The translations under genes were made by a program, and so were the position numbers. This document shows, one piece after another, positions 26,701 through 34,999 of a stretch of DNA of 64,000 bases. This DNA comes from Sphingobacteriales bacterium (GTDB lineage Bacteria > Bacteroidota > Bacteroidia > Chitinophagales > Chitinophagaceae). The first letter of the stretch is position 1. Each line of letters starts with the position of its first letter. The notes beneath the pieces were generated by a model that ran no database searches, was not told the origin of the DNA, and saw only the letters and a list, made by a program, of their open reading frames with translations. Location of the stretch: NCBI GenBank assembly GCA_003963365.1, contig RXJG01000001.1:1-64000 (forward strand), written 5' to 3'.

Positions 26701-26788
26701 TGGTTACACTCACCACTACAATCATCAGGAACATCACCAATGTAAACTGGTAGTTCTTTACAAAGAAGGATGTAATACGCATGATCAA
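23744..26788 (-). CDS. RND efflux transporter permease
   Basis: A 1014-residue inner-membrane RND pump of the AcrB/CusA superfamily. Twelve TM helices flank two large periplasmic loops: TM1 at about 12-32, then the first loop to about 335, and the second loop about 555-850. TM4 holds the proton-relay pair in GLLVDDSIVVVENIERW (about 395-412), and IALVLITLVPLG lies in TM2. It is shorter than AcrB-HAE1 pumps (about 1040) and close to the HAE2-like or cation groups of Bacteroidota. Substrate is unknown. It is last in the tetR-tolC-adaptor-pump unit, 22 bp after the adaptor gene. Confidence 0.93.
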   Translation of the reverse strand: MIMRITSFFVKNYQFTLVMFLMIVVVSVTTLLTMPRAEDPEIHPPQFPIIVIYPGTSPKDMEELVVKPIEKRVSELEDLKKITSKIDDGVASIVVEYKYESSVESKYQELVREINAIRNELPPDLYSIEVRKITPTDVNVLQIALVSENASNEKMKFYAEQLKEDLEKIKSLKKVEYHGVPDQLVRVDLKLDKLAQQHIPLNYVIGNIQSEAANIPGGSIRAGSKTYNIKTSGKYKNIEEIKNTIVFNGNGGVVYLKDVADVAFNYQEEKHITRLNGHRCVFITAAQKPGENIARTQKEYLPVIESFTKKLPPNIALVKHFDQADNVSKRLGGLGIDFIIAIALVLITLVPLGWRASLVVMVAIPLSLGIGVIIMNLMGFSLNQLSIVGMVVALGLLVDDSIVVVENIERWLREGHSKMDAVIEATKQIGLAVLGCTATLIIAFLPLVFMPEGPGEFIRGLPMAVISSVFASMLVSLTIVPFMASKVLKTNHNPEGNIFLRGLKKLISGSYTRVLDYSLKHPLITLIIAFALFGASLSIFKIIGFRLFPTSEKAQFLVNVNMPLQSNLETTDKMARYVEGELKKEKQIEYYATNVGKGNPRIYYNVIPENEKPDFAQFFVQLQHDVSPEEKKKLIEKLREKFIRVAGAKIEVKDFEQGPPIEAPVAIRITGDNLDTLRTLAGKTEQLLKSIPGAIYVNNEVGVLKSDIHLNINTQKSRTLGILTSDIDKTVRLSVAGLTAGKYTNEAGDDYDITINAPKEKFATINTFNNIFVNNAVGTPVPLNQIAQLEFESSPTTIKHLDKKRFVIVTAFTDKGVLAQQVNKAFLEKEKTLQLPAGYNVQIAGEAESEKEAFGGGFMTVIIATVFLFIMVLILEFKTFKSTLIVLSVIPLGIIGGVMMLWFTGNPMSFVAIIGFIGLAGIEVKNSILLVDFTNQLREEGMELNEAIKQAGELRFLPIVLTSLTAIGGLTPIALSSNPLISPLALVLIGGLISSTLLSRIVTPVVYKLIPPRV

Positions 26789-26809
26789 TTTATTTAGGGG
26801 TGATGAGTA

Positions 26810-27853
26810 TTATTGTTGTACGGAAATGGTTGAATTATCACTTAAATAGGGGCTACCGGAAGTGACCACATATTTATATCCCTGCAAACCCTCAGCGATA
26901 TAAGCAGTGTTATTGCTGATGTCACTAATGATTACTTCCACTTTCTTGACCGTTTTTTTATCATCCGTTACAAATACATAACCTTTTTTACCACTTGCCT
27001 CTAACAGTGCTTCATAAGGAATACTAAAGCCTACCGAAGAATGTTTGGGAATGATGGAAACATTGCCAAACATTCCTACTGCAGGTTTTTCATTGCCAAA
27101 ATCAATTTGCAACTCTACAGGAAATGAACCACTCACTGCATCTGCAGCCAATGCTTTTTTACTAACAACAGCATTAAATGTTTTCCCTGGAAAAGCATCC
27201 ACGGTAATGGCAGCTTTATTGCCCACTTCCACAGCAGCCCATTCTTTATCGCTCAATCCTGCTTTTAATATCCATTTATTTTTTGCGGATAATGCATTTA
27301 AGATGATAACAGGAGAACCAGAAGAAGCGAGTTCGCCGGCATTGCCAATTTTTTTAACAACAAAGCCATCAACCGGTGAATAAATTTTTGAATACTGCTG
27401 GTTGAATAATACCTGTTGTAAATTTTGTTTGGCAATATCAACACCTGTTTTAGCATTTTGTAATTGCTCCAGTGTAGCCACACTGTCTTTATACAAATTG
27501 CTCACCCGCTGATAATCCCGTTGTGCTTTTTCCACGGCTAACTGAACCTGCTGCACCTGTGCAGCAATCTCGGTTGATTTTAAAGTAGCCAGTAACTGGC
27601 CGGCCTTTACTTTGTCACCTTCTTTTACCAGCACAGATTCAATTACGCCTCCGATCTTAAAAGAAAGTTTGGCTTCGTTTTCAGTAGAAACAATTCCTGA
27701 AGCGGTGATGGCAGTTAAACTGGTATCACTGTTAATGGCCATCAGCTTCACCGGAATAGCATCCGTATTAATGGTAGATTTTGTTTCGGTGGCTTTGCTT
27801 TTACAGGCCTGTAAAACAACAAAAGCAGCAATGGTATAAAGTATGTTTCGCAT
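26810..27853 (-). CDS. RND efflux periplasmic adaptor (MFP/HlyD) lipoprotein
   Basis: 347 residues. The N-terminal signal ends in a probable lipobox (VLQAC, Cys17), anchoring the adaptor to the inner membrane. Features: lipoyl-like half-motif SFKIGGVIESVLVKEGDKVKAGQLL (about 64-90), an alpha-hairpin coiled coil (about 95-140, QLAVEKAQRDYQRVSNLY), the second lipoyl half (KIYSPVDGFVVKKIGNAGEL), and beta-barrel and membrane-proximal regions. It links the pump to TolC. Gene order TolC-adaptor-pump with gaps of 9 and 21 bp indicates one operon. Confidence 0.92.
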   Translation of the reverse strand: MRNILYTIAAFVVLQACKSKATETKSTINTDAIPVKLMAINSDTSLTAITASGIVSTENEAKLSFKIGGVIESVLVKEGDKVKAGQLLATLKSTEIAAQVQQVQLAVEKAQRDYQRVSNLYKDSVATLEQLQNAKTGVDIAKQNLQQVLFNQQYSKIYSPVDGFVVKKIGNAGELASSGSPVIILNALSAKNKWILKAGLSDKEWAAVEVGNKAAITVDAFPGKTFNAVVSKKALAADAVSGSFPVELQIDFGNEKPAVGMFGNVSIIPKHSSVGFSIPYEALLEASGKKGYVFVTDDKKTVKKVEVIISDISNNTAYIAEGLQGYKYVVTSGSPYLSDNSTISVQQ

Positions 27854-27862
27854 AATATGAGT

Positions 27863-29212
27863 TTATTGGTTGAATGAATACGAGGCAGTTTGTCTTTCAT
27901 AATCTGCTGTAGCGGTCAGCAGTTTAAATTGGTTAATGTTTGTCTGCAATTTGGCATTGGTCAGTTGATTGCGGGCATCTAAAAATTCAATAAAGCTGTT
28001 GACGCCTTCTGTAAAGCCTTTGTCAATCAGTTTAAAATATTTTTGTGAAGCTTCTTCTTCTTTTAAAGAAGCGAGGTAATTATTATAAGCCGTGGTAATA
28101 TTATTACGGCTCACAAAGGCAGCCAGTTCTAACTGTTTTTTTACTTTATCGGTGGTAATATCAATACTCTTTGCATCCAATGTTGTTTGCTGAATTTTAT
28201 ACAAATTCCGATAACCGGTGAACAGGGGAATTTGTAATTGCAACCCACCGAGATAAAAGAAAGATTTATTGTTTACTTTAAAATTAAAACCCTGCGAGGC
28301 CAAATCCAGGAAAGCATTTAGTTTGGGTGTTTTAAAGGCTTTGTTCATTTTGAGTAATTGCTGGTTAATGTTTCTGGCAGTGGATAAACTTTTCAATTCT
28401 TCTCTTGCAGAAACATCAGCCGCTGTTGGTGCTAAAAGCAGTTCAGGAGCTGTTTTAATATCTGTGCTGATAACAGAGTCGGAGAGGGGTTTGTTGAGTA
28501 AAAAGTTGAAATATGCTTTTGCATTTTGCTGTTCATTCTTTGCAGATTGCAGTTTGCTTTCTACCGATTTTACTTCGCTTTCCGCACGGGAAACATAGGC
28601 CGGTAATCCTTTGCCGTTATTTAATAATGATTGATTGACTCTTAAGTTTTGCTTTACTACTTCCAGCGCATTTTCATAAATGGCAATGGCTTTCCCCGTC
28701 ATTAAGTAATTGTAGTAAGCTGTTTTAATTTCTTTAATTAACTCCCGCCGGTAAATATCCACTTCATTTTGCTGCATTTTGATTTGCTCTTCCTTAATCA
28801 GGCGGTTGTATTTAATGTCTGTGTTGATGAGGGGCATAGTGGTTTTAACCCGCACATCGTAAAAATTATTCGGCAAAAGCTGTTCTGAAGTGTTGCTGAT
28901 GGTGGGGAAACTGTTGGTGCCGGTTAATTGGTTAAGGGTTTTATATACAGGGTTTACTAAATCACCCACGGGAATATCAATCGTTCTTCCGCCTTTTGCC
29001 AGGGTGTATTGTGTTTCAAACCAGGTGGTGGGCAAAAACAAACTTTTTGCTTCTTTCAAACCCACCAAACTTTTTTCCAGGGAAACATTTTTTTCTTTGA
29101 GCACTAAATTGTTTTCCAAACCTTCTTTGATATACTCCTGAGGTATATCCTGTGCAGCCGTGCTTCCTGCCATAAGCAGCAGTAACAGCCATTGAATTGG
29201 TTTCTTTTTCAT
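27863..29212 (-). CDS. TolC-family outer-membrane efflux protein
   Basis: A 449-residue protein with a signal peptide (about 1-20, ending STAAQD). Two repeated OEP domains of long helices follow: about 55-240 with LKEAKSLFLPTTWFETQYTL and coiled-coil INRLIKEEQI-type segments, and about 265-445 ending LTNAKLQTNINQFKLLTATADY. It forms the trimeric export channel with the pump. It is the first structural gene of the operon; the TGAACA-A-TGTTCA operator lies 22 bp before its start codon, so it is directly under TetR control. Confidence 0.92.
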   Translation of the reverse strand: MKKKPIQWLLLLLMAGSTAAQDIPQEYIKEGLENNLVLKEKNVSLEKSLVGLKEAKSLFLPTTWFETQYTLAKGGRTIDIPVGDLVNPVYKTLNQLTGTNSFPTISNTSEQLLPNNFYDVRVKTTMPLINTDIKYNRLIKEEQIKMQQNEVDIYRRELIKEIKTAYYNYLMTGKAIAIYENALEVVKQNLRVNQSLLNNGKGLPAYVSRAESEVKSVESKLQSAKNEQQNAKAYFNFLLNKPLSDSVISTDIKTAPELLLAPTAADVSAREELKSLSTARNINQQLLKMNKAFKTPKLNAFLDLASQGFNFKVNNKSFFYLGGLQLQIPLFTGYRNLYKIQQTTLDAKSIDITTDKVKKQLELAAFVSRNNITTAYNNYLASLKEEEASQKYFKLIDKGFTEGVNSFIEFLDARNQLTNAKLQTNINQFKLLTATADYERQTASYSFNQ

Positions 29213-29233
29213 TAATAATCGGTGTTTATATTA

Positions 29234-29246
29234 TGAACAATGTTCA
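29234..29246. promoter_or_regulatory. TetR operator O2, before the TolC gene
   Basis: TGAACA-A-TGTTCA is a perfect 6-bp inverted repeat around one base. It matches the site at 29904-29916 exactly apart from the central base, and both continue with GTA (TGTTCAGTA). It lies 22 bp from the TolC start codon, where bound repressor would block transcription. Confidence 0.8.
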
Positions 29247-29264
29247 GTACGCAGGCAAAAAAAA

Positions 29265-29876
29265 TCAAAGATTTTCCAGCATGTTTACTAAATATTTATA
29301 ACCCTCTTCTATCAGTTCTCCGGGTTCGATATCATGATAAGCCTTGCATCTTTCACGGCAATATAAAGCTGCCATGCCATGCACGCCTGACCATACAGCA
29401 AATGATAAATATTCAATATTTTTTCCTTTAAAATATCCTTCCTTCTTACACTCAGTTAAAACTTGTTTCAGGTAGTCCAGTGTTTGATGACCCATTTCCC
29501 ACTGTTCATGGTCCGCTTCATGTTTGATAGGTGCTTGCATAATGAACATCAGGTCGTAAAAATCTTTGTTTTCAGTGGCGAATTCCAAATAGACTTTGCC
29601 CAGTGCTTTCAATCGTTCAAAAGGAGAGGAGACGTGTCCAAGCGGTTGCATCTTTGTCAGCATCCGTCGAAAACCTTCTTCATGCAGTGCATGAAAAATT
29701 TCATCTTTGTCTCTAAAATATAAATAAATAGTGCCGGGGCTGTATTGAATTTCTTCTGCAATATTCCGCATGCTGGTATCGTGATAACCTTTTTCCAGGA
29801 AAATTTTCCTAGCAGCATCCAGTATCAGGCTGCGCATCTCTTCTTTTTCTCTTTGTTTCCGGGTGGCAATAGTCAT
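29265..29876 (-). CDS. TetR/AcrR-family repressor of the efflux operon
   Basis: About 203 residues from the ATG at 29876 (MTIATRKQREKEE). The track start at 29924 would run through the operator at 29904-29916, so I reject it. The N-terminal TetR helix-turn-helix is LDAARKIFLEKGYHDTSMRN to SPGTIYLYFRDKDEIFHAL (about 17-62). The C-terminal half (about 75-200) is a ligand-binding helical domain of the large TetR_C type, with a Cys-containing YCRERCKAYH stretch. Two identical palindromes in front of itself and of tolC indicate autoregulation and repression of the pump, released by an unknown inducer. Confidence 0.9.
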   Translation of the reverse strand: MTIATRKQREKEEMRSLILDAARKIFLEKGYHDTSMRNIAEEIQYSPGTIYLYFRDKDEIFHALHEEGFRRMLTKMQPLGHVSSPFERLKALGKVYLEFATENKDFYDLMFIMQAPIKHEADHEQWEMGHQTLDYLKQVLTECKKEGYFKGKNIEYLSFAVWSGVHGMAALYCRERCKAYHDIEPGELIEEGYKYLVNMLENL

Positions 29877-29903
29877 GTGAAATTGTTTGCAGGGCAAAAA
29901 TAA

Positions 29904-29916
29904 TGAACAGTGTTCA
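29904..29916. promoter_or_regulatory. TetR operator O1, before the TetR gene
   Basis: TGAACA-G-TGTTCA is the same inverted repeat as at 29234-29246, 28 bp upstream of the tetR ATG at 29876. Presence ahead of both genes supports autoregulation and confirms the downstream start of tetR. Confidence 0.8.
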
Positions 29917-29967
29917 GTATTCAAAATATTTTTTACGCAGGTGGTAATTGCAGAGTAATGAACGGAA

Positions 29968-30867
29968 TCAGACTGCTACATTACGGAGCTTTACCTCTTC
30001 GTAAAGTTTATGAATTAAGCCATCAACCAAACCTATTTTGGGAACAAATATTTCTTCCGCATCGGCCCAGCGCATTACGTTGATGTAGATTTGCAGGGCG
30101 GGGACAATTACATCGGCCCTGTCTTCCCGCAATTTGTACAGGCGCATTCTTTCCGGTAATGCAAATGCTAATAATTCTTTATGAAAATCACGGAGTGTTT
30201 CCAGCGAAAGTGGTTTGCCTTCTTTTCGTTTACTCAGCGAAAAAACTTTGTTGATATTACCACCCGAACCAATGGCAATAACTTTTTTATAATCTTTAGT
30301 GGCCAGTTTTACATAATCCTTCATCTCCTGCCATTTTTTTTCCTCTACCTGGTTTTTTAATAAACGGATGGTTCCAATATTGAAGGATTCTTTGAAAATA
30401 AGTTTTCCTTCAGCAAAAAAAGTAAGTTCAGTACTGCCACCACCTACATCAATGTATAAATAGGAGTGATCTTTATCCATATTTTCTGCTATATGATTTT
30501 CATAAATCAAGGAAGCTTCTTTATCACCGCTGATAATTTCAATATCAATATCGGTTTCCAGTTTTACCCGTCGTAAAATATCTTCTGAGTTTTTTGCATC
30601 CCGCATGGCTGAAGTAGCAGCGGCTATTACATGTTTTACATCGTAAATATTTAAAAGATGCCGGTAGGCTTTGATAGTTTCCACCACTTTCTTCACTTTG
30701 GGTTTGGAAATTTCTCCTTTTTCAAACACATCAAAGCCCAGGCGGAGGGGCACACGTACGAGGTTTAGTTTGATGAATTCCAGTTTTCCGTCGGGGGTAT
30801 CAATTACATCAGTAATCAGTAAGCGGGCAGCATTACTTCCAATATCAATTGCAGCTAATTTCAACAA
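29968..30867 (-). CDS. Exopolyphosphatase / Ppx-GppA phosphatase
   Basis: A 299-residue ASKHA-fold phosphatase that releases phosphate from polyphosphate or hydrolyses pppGpp. Phosphate-1 loop AAIDIGSNAARLLITDV (about 4-20); the catalytic Glu region at KEASLIYENH (about 119-128); phosphate-2 loop YIDVGGGSTELTFF (about 139-152); AIGSGGNINKVFSL as the adenosine-type loop. It has the short two-domain form without the C-terminal HD domain of the 500-residue E. coli Ppx. It is encoded 8 bp downstream of ppk1, so the two opposing polyphosphate enzymes are co-transcribed. Confidence 0.93.
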   Translation of the reverse strand: MLKLAAIDIGSNAARLLITDVIDTPDGKLEFIKLNLVRVPLRLGFDVFEKGEISKPKVKKVVETIKAYRHLLNIYDVKHVIAAATSAMRDAKNSEDILRRVKLETDIDIEIISGDKEASLIYENHIAENMDKDHSYLYIDVGGGSTELTFFAEGKLIFKESFNIGTIRLLKNQVEEKKWQEMKDYVKLATKDYKKVIAIGSGGNINKVFSLSKRKEGKPLSLETLRDFHKELLAFALPERMRLYKLREDRADVIVPALQIYINVMRWADAEEIFVPKIGLVDGLIHKLYEEVKLRNVAV

Positions 30868-30875
30868 TCAGTTAT

Positions 30876-33038
30876 TTAAGGGTTAGTTTGATTTGTATTG
30901 GTAATGTTTTCGTTGTTCATTTGTACCACCACTGCTTCATTGGCAGGTTGCGGATTGGCTTTGCGGTAAAGATAATTGTACACTTCCATTTGACTGCGTA
31001 TCTTTTTCCCCTTTGTTTTCACATACTCATTACTGAGTTCATTATTCCAAATTCTCGCTTTTACATTGTCGCTTAGTTGTATTTCCAAAAAGTCTTTTAA
31101 CTCCTGTTTCAATCCTTCTTCCACAATAGGAACTGCTACTTCCACCCGGTGGTCAAGGTTACGCACCATCCAGTCGGCTGACGAAAGAAATACTTTTTCA
31201 TTACCATTATTATGAAATACGATTATTCTTGAATGTTCCAGGTATTCATCTACAATGCTGATGGCTTTAATGGGGAATTTAAATTTTTTCCCTTCGGTAA
31301 GCATACAACAAATGCCCCGTATAATCATTTTTATTTCCACGCCGGCTTTAGCAGCATCATATAATTTACCAATCAGGTCTTCATCGGAAATGGAGTTTAC
31401 TTTTAAAGTAATGGAGGCCGGTTTGCCTGATAGCGCATTTTTAATTTCTTTAGTAATAAACTTATTTAGTTCCTTGCGCATGCTTACCGGACAAACTAAT
31501 AATGTTTTACAGGATTTAAGCAGTTGAAAATCTTCTTTTGTTTTTTCAAAAAAATTAAATACCCGGTTTACATCTGCCATAATAAACCTGTCTGAAGTGA
31601 GCAAACAATGATCGCTGTAAACAGCAGCTGTTTTTTCGTTGAGGTTGCCAGTACTTACAAATCCATAATGAATGGTATTGTTCTTTGTTCGTTTTTTTAT
31701 TAAGCAAAGTTTGGCATGTACTTTTAAATTAGGTATGCCTAATAAAACCCGCACGCCTTCCAGTTCTAACCGTTCTTTCCATTCAAGGTTGGCTTCCTCT
31801 TCAAATCTTGCTCTTAACTCCAGCACTACGGTTACTTTCTTTCCGTTGCGTACGGCGTTGATAAGTGCATTGATGATTTTTGAATTTCTTGCCAGGCGAT
31901 AGGCGGTAACTTTAATTTCTGTTACTTCAGGGTCAAAAGCTGCTTCTCTCAGTAAATCAATAACGCTGTTATAAGAATGATAGGGGATATGCAGCAGCAC
32001 ATCTTTCTCCATTACCACATCTGTAACCCGTAACGTATTTTTCAGCAGTGGGTGAACGAAAGGTTTACGCCGGTCAACCTTTTGTTTGATAATCTGAAAA
32101 GGAAATTCCATAAAGTGACGGAAGTTGTGTATCCTCCCACCGGGAATTAAATTATCCTTACTGCTGAGGTTGAGTTTGCGGATAAGGTATTCTAATAAAC
32201 CGGGGTCAATTTCTTTATCATAAACAAATCGTACGGGTCTTCCTTTACGGCGGTTCTTCAGTCCCTTTTCTAATGATTGAATAATGCCGCTGTTGATATC
32301 GTTGTCAATATCAATCTCTGCATCTTTGGTTATTTTAAATACATGAGAAGAAAACCTGTCGTACCCAAAATAAGAGAAGATATTAGGTAAGCTGAAACGA
32401 ACGACATCTTCCAGCAATATAATGTAATGCTCATCCGGCCGTGGGGAAGGAAGCAAAATAAACCGTGGTAAATTACGGGTAGGCACTTCTATCAAAGCAA
32501 ACTTGCGGTTATAAGCGCTGTCTTTCTTACTCATAACAACTCCGAGATAAATAGATTTATCCCGCAGGTATGGAAACTGCGGAATCGCCTCCACCATTAA
32601 GGGAATTACTTCACTGCGTACTTCTTCATCAAAATAGGTGGCAACAAATTTTTGTTGTTCCCGGTTAAGTTGTTTTTCATTTACGATGAATATTTTTTCT
32701 TTTCTAAGCTCCTGCAATAAATTATTCCAGATGCGGTTGAATTCATTTTGCTGATCGAGAACGGTAGTTAAAATTTCTTCGAGAATGATACCGGGAGAAT
32801 TTTCAAGATGCATTTTTGCTTTATTCCCCAATTCAATCATTCGTTTGAGTGTGGCTACCCTCACCCTGTAAAATTCATCGAGGTTGTTGGAAAAAATTCC
32901 AAGAAAACGGAGGCGCTGCCCCAATGGTACCGAAGGGTCATTGGCTTCCTGCAGCACACGGGCATTAAAAGATAGCCAGCTTATATCCCGGGGAATCGTC
33001 TTTCGTTTCTTCTCGATCATAAAGCGTATTTCACTCAT
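30876..33038 (-). CDS. ppk1: Polyphosphate kinase 1
   Basis: A 720-residue PPK1 that polymerises ATP gamma-phosphate into polyphosphate. Domain order is as in E. coli: N domain (about 10-115, with RDISWLSFNARVLQEA), head domain, then two catalytic phospholipase-D-like domains. The autophosphorylated histidine lies in LKVHAKLCLIKK (about 440), and the second histidine motif in the C2 domain is LEHSRIIVFHNNG (about 595). The length is near the usual 690-720. The first gene of the ppk1-ppx operon. Its own promoter should lie in the 92-bp gap before ogt. Confidence 0.96.
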   Translation of the reverse strand: MSEIRFMIEKKRKTIPRDISWLSFNARVLQEANDPSVPLGQRLRFLGIFSNNLDEFYRVRVATLKRMIELGNKAKMHLENSPGIILEEILTTVLDQQNEFNRIWNNLLQELRKEKIFIVNEKQLNREQQKFVATYFDEEVRSEVIPLMVEAIPQFPYLRDKSIYLGVVMSKKDSAYNRKFALIEVPTRNLPRFILLPSPRPDEHYIILLEDVVRFSLPNIFSYFGYDRFSSHVFKITKDAEIDIDNDINSGIIQSLEKGLKNRRKGRPVRFVYDKEIDPGLLEYLIRKLNLSSKDNLIPGGRIHNFRHFMEFPFQIIKQKVDRRKPFVHPLLKNTLRVTDVVMEKDVLLHIPYHSYNSVIDLLREAAFDPEVTEIKVTAYRLARNSKIINALINAVRNGKKVTVVLELRARFEEEANLEWKERLELEGVRVLLGIPNLKVHAKLCLIKKRTKNNTIHYGFVSTGNLNEKTAAVYSDHCLLTSDRFIMADVNRVFNFFEKTKEDFQLLKSCKTLLVCPVSMRKELNKFITKEIKNALSGKPASITLKVNSISDEDLIGKLYDAAKAGVEIKMIIRGICCMLTEGKKFKFPIKAISIVDEYLEHSRIIVFHNNGNEKVFLSSADWMVRNLDHRVEVAVPIVEEGLKQELKDFLEIQLSDNVKARIWNNELSNEYVKTKGKKIRSQMEVYNYLYRKANPQPANEAVVVQMNNENITNTNQTNP

Positions 33039-33130
33039 GTAAAATTAAGGAACTAAATGATGGAGTAAGGGTAAACTGCCGCTAATTTAATATTCAGGTA
33101 ATATTTACAATAAAGCATAGGACCAACTAA

Positions 33131-33637
33131 TCAAAAAAGTGTTTGCACTCCATAAGTAATCTTCATCTCATGATCCAATAACCATTTCTTTCTCCATAAA
33201 CCACCAGCGTAACCGGTTAATTCAGCATTGGATCCAATTACCCGGTGGCAGGGAACAATTACGGCAATTTTGTTTTTTCCATTGGTAGTACCAACAGCCC
33301 GGATGGCTTTAGGATCGCCAATGCGTTTGGAAAGCGTCAGGTAACTGATGGTTTTGCCAAAGGGAATAGCGAGTAATTCGTTCCATACGATCTGCTGAAA
33401 GTCGGTGCCATCCTGGTAAACGGCTACGGTAAAATTTTTTCTTTTGCCCTGGAAATATTCAATAAGCTGATCAACACAATCACGAATTACTTCGGGTAAC
33501 ACTAATGAAGGAGTCATATCTGAAAGGGCTATTTCTTCTTCCAGCATGAAGTGTACTTCGCTGATAAAACGATCCGTACCACCAATACGAATGATACCAA
33601 CAGGAGAGTGATAGTAGGTGCAAAAAAGCGTTTGCAT
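33131..33637 (-). CDS. ogt: Methylated-DNA--protein-cysteine methyltransferase
   Basis: A suicide DNA-repair protein that removes alkyl groups from O6-alkylguanine. About 168 residues from the ATG at 33637; the track start at 33652 is a GTG five codons upstream. N-terminal RNase-H-like domain (about 1-80), C-terminal DNA-binding domain (about 85-165) with FGKTISYLTLSKRIGDP and the acceptor cysteine in IVPCHRVIGSN (about 135). The second family motif is TGYAGGLWRKKWLLDHE. It lies 28 bp downstream of the CsaA-like gene and probably shares its transcript. Confidence 0.95.
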   Translation of the reverse strand: MQTLFCTYYHSPVGIIRIGGTDRFISEVHFMLEEEIALSDMTPSLVLPEVIRDCVDQLIEYFQGKRKNFTVAVYQDGTDFQQIVWNELLAIPFGKTISYLTLSKRIGDPKAIRAVGTTNGKNKIAVIVPCHRVIGSNAELTGYAGGLWRKKWLLDHEMKITYGVQTLF

Positions 33638-33680
33638 TTTAATGGGTTGCACGAATATACTTAAAACATAAATACAGCCG

Positions 33681-34010
33681 TCATCCTACTTTGCCACCAT
33701 TGTAAACCTTTTTATCCGGTTGCAGGAGCACCACTTCTTTATTTTCAGTATAAACACCCATCACCAAACATTCGCTGAAGAAATTGGCAATTTGTTTTGG
33801 CGGAAAATTCACTACGGCAATAACCTGTTTACCCAACAGTTCTTCTTTTTTATACAAGTGAGTTATTTGTGCCGAAGATTTTTTTAACCCCAGCTCACCG
33901 AAGTCAATCGTCAATTGATAAGCCGGTTTTCGGGCATTGGGAAAATCATTTACTTCAATAATTGTTCCGGCCCGCATATCAACTTTTTCAAAATCATCCC
34001 ATGTTATCAT
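33681..34010 (-). CDS. CsaA-like tRNA-binding domain protein
   Basis: A 109-residue protein consisting of a single OB-fold tRNA-binding domain. VDMRAGTIIEVNDFPNARKPAYQL is the classic start (dimerising strand and nucleic-acid face), and FFSECLVMGVYTENKEVVLLQPD the end. It matches CsaA, the Bacillus chaperone-like dimer, at usual length. CsaA has been proposed to bind unfolded polypeptide or peptide; the tRNA-binding fold is shared with MetRS C-terminal domains. It is transcribed with ogt, divergent from the OsmC gene. Confidence 0.9.
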   Translation of the reverse strand: MITWDDFEKVDMRAGTIIEVNDFPNARKPAYQLTIDFGELGLKKSSAQITHLYKKEELLGKQVIAVVNFPPKQIANFFSECLVMGVYTENKEVVLLQPDKKVYNGGKVG

Positions 34011-34061
34011 ATATTGCAGTCTTATTTTAAACCGAATTTAATAAAATTAAAATCATAACAC

Positions 34062-34472
34062 ATGAAGCGTACAGCTACTGCCGTATGGAACGGCTCCGGT
34101 AAAGAAGGAAACGGTAATTTAACTACACAAAGTACCGTATTAAGCAAAACACAATATTCTTATTTGTCAAGATTTGAACAGGGTATAGGAACCAATCCTG
34201 AAGAATTGATTGCTGCTGCACACGCCGGATGTTTTTCAATGAAGCTTGCTTTTGTTTTAAATGCAGACGGGTTAACGGCTGATTCGATTGAAACAACCTC
34301 AACTGTAACCTTAGATGCAGGTGTTATTACTTCATCTCATTTGGTGGTAACGGCATCTGTTCCGGGCATCACAAAAGAACAGTTTCAAAAATGTGCGGAA
34401 GAGGCCAAAGCAAATTGTCCTGTTAGTAAAGCATTAAATATGGCTATTACTATGGATGCCACTTTAAAATAA
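34062..34472 (+). CDS. OsmC-family peroxiredoxin-like protein
   Basis: A 136-residue OsmC/YhfA-type protein, a thiol-dependent hydroperoxide reductase family. The catalytic cysteines appear in LIAAAHAGCFSMKLAFVL (Cys about 58) and in AKANCPVSKALNM (Cys about 123), with the intervening family positions Arg/Glu less clear. It begins RTATAVWNGSGKEGNG, the usual OsmC opening strand. It is 51 bp from the divergent CsaA gene and 12 bp ahead of a GNAT gene, probably one transcript. Confidence 0.9.
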   Translation: MKRTATAVWNGSGKEGNGNLTTQSTVLSKTQYSYLSRFEQGIGTNPEELIAAAHAGCFSMKLAFVLNADGLTADSIETTSTVTLDAGVITSSHLVVTASVPGITKEQFQKCAEEAKANCPVSKALNMAITMDATLK

Positions 34473-34484
34473 GTAAAACAAATT

Positions 34485-34928
34485 ATGGGTATTTCTATTA
34501 AAAGAATTAGTGAGCAGGATGTTGATACCATTGCTTTTCTTTTTGATGAATACCGGCAATTTTATAAGCAGCCCACTGATATTAGTGCGGCTGCTTCTTT
34601 TTTGAAAGAACGGTTGAGCAGGAATGAATCTGTAGTATTTATTGCTGATGCTGATGAACTACCGGTTGGCTTTATGCAATTATATCCCATCTTTTCATCA
34701 GTAGGATTAAAAAGAGCCTGGCTGCTGAATGATTTATATGTTGCAGCCAATACCCGTAAACATGGTGTTGGTAAATTGTTATTGGAAGCAGCAAAGCAAT
34801 TTGGAAAAGAAACAGGAAGCCGATGGTTGCTATTGCAAACAGGTGCCGATAATACCACCGCTCAATCGGTGTATGAAAGAAATGGATGGGTGAGAGAAAC
34901 AGATTTCTTTTATCGTATGGATTTATGA
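34485..34928 (+). CDS. GNAT-family N-acetyltransferase
   Basis: A 147-residue Gcn5-related acetyltransferase. The acetyl-CoA pyrophosphate loop is in LYVAANTRKHGVGKLLLEAA (about 85-104; R-x-x-G-x-G/A), preceded by the central strand AWLLNDLYV and followed by GSRWLLLQTGADNTTAQSVYERNGWVRE, the motif-B region. Substrate is unknown. It is 12 bp downstream of the OsmC gene, and its transcript ends at the hairpin at 34949. Confidence 0.9.
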   Translation: MGISIKRISEQDVDTIAFLFDEYRQFYKQPTDISAAASFLKERLSRNESVVFIADADELPVGFMQLYPIFSSVGLKRAWLLNDLYVAANTRKHGVGKLLLEAAKQFGKETGSRWLLLQTGADNTTAQSVYERNGWVRETDFFYRMDL

Positions 34929-34948
34929 TGATTACTCTCTTCAAATAA

Positions 34949-34979
34949 AAAAGTCCTGCTGGTTGGCAGGACTTTTCAT
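34949..34979. terminator. Intrinsic terminator between GNAT and DUF6580 genes
   Basis: AAAAGTCCTGC pairs with GCAGGACTTTT around a 6-nt loop (tggttg), with A and T tracts on both sides. It therefore serves the convergent genes on both strands. Confidence 0.85.
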
Positions 34980-34999
34980 TTATGAAAGAAAATATTTTA

